From the NCBI GenBank assembly GCA_016793685.1, contig JAEULX010000120.1, forward strand, positions 1-8,303: DNA of 8,303 nt. Direction: 5' to 3'. Positions 1 through 5,056 of the stretch are shown one piece after another (within the stretch, counting starts at the first letter, position 1; each line of letters begins with the position of its first letter). Source of the stretch: Bradyrhizobiaceae bacterium. GTDB lineage: Bacteria; Pseudomonadota; Alphaproteobacteria; Rhizobiales; Xanthobacteraceae. The position numbers and the translations under genes are program-made. The notes under the pieces were generated by a model, which was given only the letters and a program-made list of their open reading frames with translations, had not been told where the DNA came from and did no database searches.

Positions 1-107
1 AAGAAAATCGAAGTCCGTTCCAACTCTGGCCGAAGTGGATTCGCTCGAAGCCCTGGTACATAACTTGGGTAGCCAGCCGGGGCCTGGATAAAGCCATGCA
101 AAACGAT

Positions 108-123
108 GCTTTCGCGCGAAAGC
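108..123. repeat. perfect 16-bp palindrome
   Basis: GCTTTCGC meets its own reverse complement GCGAAAGC with no spacer. It is flanked by a 7-bp inverted repeat, AAACGAT (101-107) and ATCGTTT (143-149), so the whole 101-149 stretch could fold in RNA. An operator for an unseen gene is equally possible. Confidence 0.45.
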
Positions 124-178
124 CGCGCTCGCTTGATTGGATATCGTTTCGAAAAGCCCAGGGGTGAGAACGATCAAC

Positions 179-223
179 CGCAGAATCTGCGCAAACAAGT
201 ACAAAACTGTACCGCCGCGGCGG
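179..223. repeat. cluster of three adjacent inverted repeats
   Basis: In 45 bp there are CGCAGA-A-TCTGCG (179-191), GTACA-AAAC-TGTAC (199-212) and CCGCCG-CGGCGG (212-223), each perfect. Read leftward, they lie 11-56 nt past the stop of the candidate small gene. There the GC palindrome followed by TACAGTTTTG might act as a weak terminator. The first two have the form of operators for dimeric regulators. Confidence 0.4.
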
Positions 224-234
224 CTGCGATCAGC

Positions 235-342
235 TTAGGCCCGCGAGATGCGCCACGCGTTCCGCAGTGCAGGAATTCGTGGCAGCGGGTAACGGCGATA
301 GATGCCGTAGTGCATGATCAAGCGCCTAACAAACGCGCGCAT
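235..342 (-). CDS. candidate 35-residue basic small protein
   Basis: This short open frame was read by eye downstream of recO on the same strand. It begins M-R-A-F-V-R-R-L-I-M and ends A-L-R-N-A-W-R-I-S-R-A. Nine of 35 residues are Arg, none is Lys, Asp or Glu, and Tyr-Arg-Arg-Tyr occurs near the middle, so it would be strongly cationic. GAGGG lies 8 nt before the ATG, and a possible sigma-EcfG promoter lies 35-59 nt upstream of the start. Third codon positions favour G or C moderately. An internal ATG nine codons in is an alternative start. I do not recognise the family and assign no function. It could be chance, since 35 codons are not significant by length alone; the ribosome site and promoter-like sequence are what raise it. 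Confidence 0.35.
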   Translation of the reverse strand: MRAFVRRLIMHYGIYRRYPLPRIPALRNAWRISRA

Positions 343-355
343 GGGACTAACCCTC
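343..355 (-). promoter_or_regulatory. ribosome binding site of the candidate small gene
   Basis: On the minus strand GAGGG (355-351) lies 8 nt before the ATG at 342, a normal Shine-Dalgarno distance. Confidence 0.35.
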
Positions 356-376
356 AACGTACTTTGGGCAGGGGCT

Positions 377-401
377 AACTCTCTGCCTTTCGACTCGTTC
401 C
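377..401 (-). promoter_or_regulatory. sigma-EcfG-like promoter (GGAAC-N16-AGTT)
   Basis: Reading leftward, GGAAC (401-397) is followed after 16 nt by AGTT (380-377). The alphaproteobacterial general-stress consensus is usually given as GGAAC, 16-17 nt, then cGTT, so only the weakly conserved first base of the -10 differs. The start would fall near 369, giving a leader of about 27 nt before the 35-codon frame. A pair this short can arise by chance. Confidence 0.35.
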
Positions 402-453
402 GCTCCCAGTTCAGCTATTGGCTGACTATGTTAACGCATGCGCTCGCGCCAGC

Positions 454-1176
454 CTATGCAGAACGCAGCACAGCATTCAGAAAATGGGCGCGTGTGTCCG
501 GCAGGACAACACCGCGCTGCTCGAAAAGATGGCGCGCAAGGAAAAATTCGGTCAGCGCAAAACCGGCGGCGAGTTCACGGGCTGACGTTTCGCTGCGGCC
601 CTCCGCCAGGAAGCCGGGCAAAGCCAGGAGCCGGTCATGCCAGGCCGCGCCGGCCGCGCGCGACACCGCCCGTCCCGATTTCGGCGACACGTAGATGAGT
701 TCGGCCGTTTGCCCGGTCACGGCGCAGCGGGACAGGTCGAGGCCGAAGCCGAGCTCGGCGAGCATCTGCAGCTCGAACCGCAGCACCAGCGCGGCGGCGA
801 CCGCGGCATCGCAGACCCGGTCCAGCACGGCATCGAGCGCGTCATGAACGGCCGGATGCGGATCGCGCTCGGGCAGCAGCCGCACCAGCGCGGCGAGGTA
901 GTTAACGCCGTACAGCGCGTGCGGGACGGGCAGAAAGCCACCAGCGCGCAGCCGGACCCCCTCGACCGCGTAATGGCCGAGATGCTCGTCGAGCCGCGCC
1001 CGCCAAGTGGCGCTAACCACATTGCCGGGCTGCAGAACGGGGCGCAGCCGCGACCCCGTCCCTCCCCGCACCATGCCGAGATGGCGGCCGTGCCCGCGCG
1101 TCATCAGTTCGAGGATGGCGTTCGCCTCGCCATGCCTGCGCGCGCCGAGCACGATGCCTTCCTCGGTCCACTGCAT
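454..1176 (-). CDS. recO: DNA repair protein RecO
   Basis: RecO works with RecR, and RecF where present, to load RecA on single-stranded DNA coated with SSB during recombinational repair. The 240 residues have the family layout. An N-terminal OB-fold starts E-G-I-V-L-G-A-R-R-H-G-E (6-17) and continues to R-G-H-G-R-H-L-G-M-V-R-G-G (27-39). A helical middle region follows, then R-C-A-V-T-G (150-155) and Y-V-S-P-K-S-G-R-A-V-S (162-172). The four-cysteine zinc site of some RecO proteins is absent; only two scattered Cys are present. The ATG at 1176 gives the usual N-terminus Met-Gln-Trp-Thr. An in-frame GTG at 1191 would add five residues without a ribosome site. The gene sits 18 nt after era, ends with TAG, and is the last long gene of the cluster; no convincing terminator follows. 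Confidence 0.95.
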   Translation of the reverse strand: MQWTEEGIVLGARRHGEANAILELMTRGHGRHLGMVRGGTGSRLRPVLQPGNVVSATWRARLDEHLGHYAVEGVRLRAGGFLPVPHALYGVNYLAALVRLLPERDPHPAVHDALDAVLDRVCDAAVAAALVLRFELQMLAELGFGLDLSRCAVTGQTAELIYVSPKSGRAVSRAAGAAWHDRLLALPGFLAEGRSETSARELAAGFALTEFFLARHLFEQRGVVLPDTRAHFLNAVLRSA

Positions 1177-1194
1177 TTGGGCGCTCAGCACCAG

Positions 1195-2118
1195 TCAGTC
1201 GCGCGGGAACTCCAGGCCCATCTCGCGATAGCGTTCGGGATCGTCGGCCCAGTCTTCGCGTATTTTCACGAACAGGAACAGGTGCACGGGCTGGCCGATC
1301 AGCGTAGCGATCTCCTTGCGAGCATCCGAGCCGATCGCCTTGATGGTCTGCCCGCCCTTGCCGAGCACGATCTTGCGCTGGCTTTCGCGCTCCACATAGA
1401 TCGTCTGCTCGATCCGCACCGAGCCGTCCGGCTGCTCCTTCCACGCCTCGGTCTCCACCGTCGAGCGGTAAGGCAATTCCTGGTGGAGGCGCAGGAACAG
1501 CTTCTCCCGCGTGATCTCGGCGGCAAGGCTGCGCAGCGGCGCATCGGACATCTGGTCTTCGGGGTAGAGCCAGGGGCCCTCCGGCGCCTCGCCCGCGAGC
1601 CACGTCTTCAGATCGGCGACGCCGTCTCCCGACAGCGCCGAGATCATGAAGGTCGCGGCAAACGCCAGCCGCGCATTCGCCGCCTGCGCGAGCGCGAGCA
1701 GGGCGGGCTTCGCCACGAGATCGACCTTGTTGAGCACGAGCGCCTTGCGCGCCGGGAGGCCGGCAAGGCGATCGAGGATCGCGCCGGTGTCGGCATCGAG
1801 GCCGCGCTTGGCATCGACGACGAGCAGGGCGACATCGGCGTCCTGGGCGCCCGACCAGGCCGACGTCACCATGGCCCGCTCGAGCCGCCGGCGCGGGGCG
1901 AACAGGCCGGGCGTATCGACGAAGATCAACTGGGACCGGCCTTCCAGGGTAATCCCGCGCACCAGGCTGCGCGTCGTCTGCACCTTGGGGCTGACGATCG
2001 TGACCTTGCCGCCGACCAGCGCGTTCACCAGCGTCGACTTGCCGACATTGGGCGCGCCGATCACCGCGACAAAGCCGCACCGGGTTGGATCGGAACCGCC
2101 CTGCCCTTCCTCAACCAT
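1195..2118 (-). CDS. era: GTPase Era
   Basis: Era is an essential GTPase that binds the 3' end of 16S rRNA through a KH domain and assists 30S subunit maturation. The 307 residues carry all GTPase motifs: G1 G-A-P-N-V-G-K-S (21-28), G3 D-T-P-G (68-71), G4 N-K-V-D (130-133) and G5 S-A-L-S-G (160-164). The effector region Q-T-T-R lies at 47-50. The KH domain has V-L-G-K-G-G-Q-T-I-K (251-260). The ATG at 2118 lies 8 bases inside rnc, with a weak GGTGAG site upstream, so translation is probably coupled to rnc. This fits the functional pairing of rRNA processing with 30S assembly. Length and motif order are normal. Confidence 0.97.
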   Translation of the reverse strand: MVEEGQGGSDPTRCGFVAVIGAPNVGKSTLVNALVGGKVTIVSPKVQTTRSLVRGITLEGRSQLIFVDTPGLFAPRRRLERAMVTSAWSGAQDADVALLVVDAKRGLDADTGAILDRLAGLPARKALVLNKVDLVAKPALLALAQAANARLAFAATFMISALSGDGVADLKTWLAGEAPEGPWLYPEDQMSDAPLRSLAAEITREKLFLRLHQELPYRSTVETEAWKEQPDGSVRIEQTIYVERESQRKIVLGKGGQTIKAIGSDARKEIATLIGQPVHLFLFVKIREDWADDPERYREMGLEFPRD

Positions 2119-2821
2119 CGGCGCTCACCGTCGGCACGTGCTCACGCGCAAGCAGGGCCGCGGCCGCGGCCTGTTCGGCCGCCCGCTTGGAGCGGCCGCG
2201 CCCTTCCGCGGGGGCCATGTCCGGCAGTTCCACGACGACCCGGAACACCGGATCGTGGTGGGGGCCGCTCCGCTCGACCTCGCGGTAGGCCGGCGTCGGC
2301 AAGCCGCGCCCCTGCGCCCATTCCTGCAGCACGGTCTTCGAATCCCGCAGCGGACGCACCAGCTTGAGCATGCGCTCGCCCCACAGCCGCTGCACCATGG
2401 CCGCCGCTGCCGGATATCCGCCATCGACGAACACCGCCCCGATCAGCGCTTCGCATACATCGCCGAGAATGGCGACGCGCTGTTGTCCGCCGGCGCTCGC
2501 CTCGGACGCGCCAAGCTTGATCGCCGCGCCCAGGTCGATCGCGCGGGCGATCTCCGCGCAGGTTTCCTGGCGCACGAGATCGGCGAGCCGGCGCGACAGC
2601 TCGCCCTCCTCCGCCTTGGGAAAAGCGCGATACAGCATGTCGGAAACGACCAGGCCGAGCACGTGGTCGCCCAGGAACTCGAGCCGCTGATAGCTCGCCG
2701 ACCGCGTCTTGCCGGACAGCGCCGAGATATGCGTGAGCGCACTTTCGAGCAGGGCCGGCTCGGAGAATGAGTAACCGATGCGGGCCTCGAGGTCGCGTCT
2801 GCTCTGCGCCCTCTCGCTCAT
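2111..2821 (-). CDS. rnc: ribonuclease III
   Basis: RNase III cuts double-stranded RNA, including the precursor of 16S and 23S rRNA and many mRNA and antisense duplexes. The 236 residues hold an endonuclease domain (about 1-150) and a double-stranded-RNA-binding domain (about 160-225). The signature Y-Q-R-L-E-F-L-G-D (44-52) supplies Glu48 and Asp52; G-D-V-C-E-A-L-I-G-A supplies Asp121 and Glu124. These match the four metal ligands of E. coli (41, 45, 114, 117). The residue matching E. coli Glu38 is Gln45, which I recall from other Rhizobiales but have not checked. The ATG at 2821 was chosen because it overlaps the lepB stop as ATGA and homology starts soon after. Upstream ATGs at 2860 and 2866 lie inside lepB and lack a ribosome site. 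Its end overlaps era by 8 nt. Confidence 0.96.
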   Translation of the reverse strand: MSERAQSRRDLEARIGYSFSEPALLESALTHISALSGKTRSASYQRLEFLGDHVLGLVVSDMLYRAFPKAEEGELSRRLADLVRQETCAEIARAIDLGAAIKLGASEASAGGQQRVAILGDVCEALIGAVFVDGGYPAAAAMVQRLWGERMLKLVRPLRDSKTVLQEWAQGRGLPTPAYREVERSGPHHDPVFRVVVELPDMAPAEGRGRSKRAAEQAAAAALLAREHVPTVSADG

Positions 2822-3582
2822 CTGACGATCGTAAACAACCTGCTCCAGCGAACGGCCCATGGCCATGCCCAGAGGTGCCAGGCCGGCACCCCGTCGCCGA
2901 TCGAGAAGAAGATGATCTGCGCCTGACCGACGAAATTCTCGAAGGGCACGTAACCCACCTGACTGAGCACCCGGCTGTCGGTCGAATTATCGCGATTGTC
3001 GCCCATCATGAAATAGTGGCCGGCGGGAACCTCGTAGACCTGGGTGTTGTCGAGAAAGCCGTTGTCCTGGAGATCGAGCGTGTCGTAGCTCACCCCGTTC
3101 GGCAGCGTCTCGCGGTATCGGCGTACGCGGACCGGATAGCCGCTCTCGTCGTCAATATAATCGGACACGCGTTCGCGCTTGACGGCCTGGCCGTTGATGT
3201 GGAGCACGCCCCCGATCACCTGGATGCGGTCGCCCGGCAAGCCGATCACGCGCTTGATGTAGTCGGTCGAATCGTCCTTCGGCAGGCGGAACACCACCAC
3301 GTCCCCGCGGTCGGGCGAGGAGGCGAAGATGCGTCCGGAAAACAGCGGCGGCGACAGCGGAAACGAGTAGCGGCTGTAGCCGTAGCTGTACTTCGACACG
3401 AACAGGTAGTCGCCGATCAACAGCGTCGACATCATCGAACCGGACGGGATGTTGAACGGCTGGAACAGAAACGTGCGGATGACGAGGGCGATGATCAGCG
3501 CGTGAAAGATGACGCGGACGGTTTCGGCAATGCCGCCCTCTTTCTTCTTCTCGCGCGGTTTTTCTTGCCCGGACACGCTCAT
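2818..3582 (-). CDS. lepB: signal peptidase I
   Basis: LepB is the membrane-bound serine protease that removes signal peptides from exported proteins on the periplasmic face of the inner membrane. The protein has 254 residues. A basic cytoplasmic start (K-P-R-E-K-K-K-E) is followed by a single membrane segment at about 22-41. Box B, P-S-G-S-M-M-S-T-L-L-I-G-D, places the nucleophile at Ser49. Y-I-K-R-V-I-G-L-P-G-D places the general-base Lys at 110. Box E, G-D-N-R-D-N-S-T-D-S-R, is at 194-204. The ATG at 3582 was preferred, with AAGAGAGG just upstream, although the spacing is short. An in-frame GTG at 3636 would add 18 mostly basic residues and has no clear ribosome site. Its TGA overlaps the rnc ATG as ATGA. 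LepB followed by rnc and era is a common bacterial order. Confidence 0.96.
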   Translation of the reverse strand: MSVSGQEKPREKKKEGGIAETVRVIFHALIIALVIRTFLFQPFNIPSGSMMSTLLIGDYLFVSKYSYGYSRYSFPLSPPLFSGRIFASSPDRGDVVVFRLPKDDSTDYIKRVIGLPGDRIQVIGGVLHINGQAVKRERVSDYIDDESGYPVRVRRYRETLPNGVSYDTLDLQDNGFLDNTQVYEVPAGHYFMMGDNRDNSTDSRVLSQVGYVPFENFVGQAQIIFFSIGDGVPAWHLWAWPWAVRWSRLFTIVR

Positions 3583-3771
3583 CGGCCTCTCTTGTCTTCG
3601 CTTGCCGTGTTCTGTTGATTGCTCACTACGCCTCACCCCACTGCGGCCTTGCGCGCGCCGCCGCAGACCTTGGCGAAAATTTCATGTCGGGATGTTGACG
3701 TGAAGCTTTCCCGTCGTGACGACGACATCATGGAGGCCGGAGTTCTAGCCGCTCGGGACCGATCGCGCAAA
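3583..3771 (-). promoter_or_regulatory. acpS-lepB spacer with hairpins and a weak promoter candidate
   Basis: This is the largest gap inside the cluster. Reading leftward, TTGCGC-N16-CTAGAA just past acpS is a weak promoter-like pair. CGTCGT-G-ACGACG (3712-3724) is a compact dyad. CTGCGGC (3641-3647) and GCCGCAG (3660-3666) are a perfect 7-bp inverted repeat with a 12-nt loop, not followed by a T run in either direction, so it does not look like an intrinsic terminator. The spacer could hold the promoter of lepB-rnc-era-recO. The individual elements are only suggestive. Confidence 0.3.
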
Positions 3772-4191
3772 TCAGACCATCCGCTCATCTCTTGCGCCCG
3801 GAGACGCCCAAATAATGACAAAGGCCTGGGCCAACGGCCATTCGTCGGTCAGCGCGAGCTCGATTCGCGGCGCACAGTCCGGCGGCGTGAGCGCCGCAAG
3901 CCGCGCCGCCGCACCCCCGGTGAGGGCCAGGGTCGGCTTCCCGGAGGGAAGGTTGACGACCCCGATATCGCGAAAAAATACGCCTTGCCGGAACCCGGTA
4001 CCGAGAGCCTTGGCGCAGGCCTCCTTGGCGGCGAAGCGTTTCGCGTAGGTCTCGACGCGATTGGCTTTCCGCTCGGCGCGGGCGCGCTCCTTCGCCGTAA
4101 AGATGCGGTCGAGGAAGCGCTCGCCGAAGCGGGCGATGGTCCGCTCGATTCGGCGGATGTCGACGATGTCGGTGCCGATGCCGATAATCAC
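3772..4191 (-). CDS. acpS: holo-[acyl-carrier-protein] synthase
   Basis: AcpS transfers 4'-phosphopantetheine from coenzyme A to a serine of apo-acyl carrier protein, which switches on fatty acid synthesis. The protein has 139 residues, slightly longer than the 126 of E. coli. The N-terminus has G-I-G-T-D-I-V-D-I (4-12), with the metal-binding Asp8. The second motif K-R-F-A-A-K-E-A (51-58) carries Glu57, matching Asp9 and Glu58 of E. coli, and is followed by K-A-L-G-T-G (61-66). The start is GTG inside a GTGA overlap with the pdxJ stop, with AAGG 7 nt upstream. The last ten or so residues (A-R-D-E-R-M-V) are not conserved in the family as I know it. A gap of 189 nt follows before lepB. Confidence 0.96.
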   Translation of the reverse strand: MIIGIGTDIVDIRRIERTIARFGERFLDRIFTAKERARAERKANRVETYAKRFAAKEACAKALGTGFRQGVFFRDIGVVNLPSGKPTLALTGGAAARLAALTPPDCAPRIELALTDEWPLAQAFVIIWASPGARDERMV

Positions 4192-4955
4192 GAAGCCGCC
4201 TTCGCCATCACGCGGCCGCGCCGCATCGCCGCCAGCATCTGTTCCACCGCAGCTCCCAGGCCGATGGCGATCGCCTCGCCGATCAGGAAGTGGCCGATAT
4301 TGAGTTCGACGACGCTCGGCAAGGCGGCGATCGTCTCCGCGGTGGAATAATCGAGCCCATGCCCCGCGTGCACCTCGAGGCCAAGCCGGGAGCCGAATTC
4401 CGCACCGGCCGCAATGCGTGTAAACTCGGCGGCGGCGCGCGCCGTCTCACCGGCGGCCAGCGCATCGCACCAGGCGCCGGTGTGGATTTCGATCACGGGC
4501 GCGCCGAGGGCGACGGCGCCCTCGATCTGGCGTTCGTCCGGCGCAATGAACAACGACACGCGGATATTTGCCTTCCCGAGGGCGGTGACCACATCGGCCA
4601 GTTCATGCCGATGGGTGACGACATCGAGCCCGCCCTCGGTCGTGCGCTCCTCCCGCCGCTCGGGCACGAGACAGGCAGCGTGCGGGCGGGTCGTAATCGC
4701 GATCGCCGCCATATCCTCGGTTCCCGCCATTTCGAGATTGAGGGGCTTGCGCAGATGCTCCTTGAGGCGGGCGATATCGTCGTCCCGGATGTGCCGGCGA
4801 TCCTCGCGGAGATGCGCGGTGATGCCGTCGGCGCCGGCCGCAATCGCGATCTCGGCCGCCTGCAGCGGGTCCGGATGCTGGCCGCCGCGCGCGTTCCTGA
4901 CAGTGGCGACATGGTCGACATTGACGCCCAGGCGAATGGGTCGAAATCCGCTCAC
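4188..4955 (-). CDS. pdxJ: pyridoxine 5'-phosphate synthase
   Basis: PdxJ joins 1-deoxy-D-xylulose 5-phosphate to 3-amino-2-oxopropyl phosphate, giving pyridoxine 5'-phosphate, the ring-closing step of the DXP-dependent vitamin B6 pathway. The 255 residues cover the whole TIM-barrel family. L-G-V-N-V-D-H-V-A-T-V-R-N-A-R-G-G stands at 9-25 and T-A-H-L-R-E-D-R-R-H-I at 46-56. His48, Glu75 and His199 align with catalytic His45, Glu72 and His193 of the E. coli enzyme. E-L-N-I-G-H-F-L-I-G-E-A lies near the C-terminus. The start is a GTG with AGGA 8 nt upstream; no ATG lies before the first conserved motif. Its TGA shares four bases with the GTG of acpS, so the two are probably translationally coupled. 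A 101-nt gap from rsh shows no clear terminator, so read-through from rsh is plausible. Confidence 0.97.
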   Translation of the reverse strand: MSGFRPIRLGVNVDHVATVRNARGGQHPDPLQAAEIAIAAGADGITAHLREDRRHIRDDDIARLKEHLRKPLNLEMAGTEDMAAIAITTRPHAACLVPERREERTTEGGLDVVTHRHELADVVTALGKANIRVSLFIAPDERQIEGAVALGAPVIEIHTGAWCDALAAGETARAAAEFTRIAAGAEFGSRLGLEVHAGHGLDYSTAETIAALPSVVELNIGHFLIGEAIAIGLGAAVEQMLAAMRRGRVMAKAAS

Positions 4956-5056
4956 GTGAAAGGTCCTGTACCTGGTCTGGCCTGTTGGATGACCGATCTA
5001 TGGGGCCGGAGCGCTCGGCTGTTCAAGCGGGGACCGCGGGGGCCCGTGGATCGCCC

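Larger units (their letters stand above)
1..234. other. left-edge stretch without a recognisable gene
   Basis: No frame here gives a protein I recognise. Three rightward frames are open at the left edge, stopping at 63, 91 and 167. One leftward frame is open from an ATG at 97 to the edge. None has a ribosome site or a convincing composition, and the longest (54 codons) has five Trp, which suggests chance. Base composition is more mixed than in the operon. Structure present is the palindrome at 108-123 and the dyads at 179-223. Confidence 0.5.

Noticed and set aside
3..167. A rightward frame open at the left edge, possible C-terminus of a gene
   Set aside because: Only 54 codons, five of them Trp, and it runs through the 16-bp palindrome. 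Other frames are open for similar lengths, so it is not distinguishable from chance.
106..378. A 90-codon rightward open frame in the left flank
   Set aside because: No ribosome site, mixed third-position bases, no recognisable motif, and it starts in the 16-bp palindrome. It also overlaps the better-supported leftward small frame.
361..430. A tRNA-like stretch with TTCGACTC
   Set aside because: The bases do not fold into a cloverleaf, and no acceptor stem or anticodon arm can be matched on either strand.
637..2367. A 576-codon rightward open frame opposite recO, era and part of rnc
   Set aside because: Same explanation: it crosses three well-supported genes and their junctions on the other strand, and its translation shows no family.
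2822..2866. Longer RNase III starting at 2866 or 2860
   Set aside because: Both starts lie inside lepB without a ribosome site, while the ATG at 2821 forms the ATGA overlap with the lepB stop.
3641..3666. Inverted repeat before lepB as the terminator of acpS
   Set aside because: On the transcribed strand it is followed by TGGGGTGAGG, not by a T run.
3633..3731. A 32-codon leftward frame between acpS and lepB whose TGA overlaps a GTG in frame with lepB
   Set aside because: The overlap looks like coupling, but the bases before its ATG are CCTCC, the opposite of a ribosome site, and the peptide has no recognisable feature.
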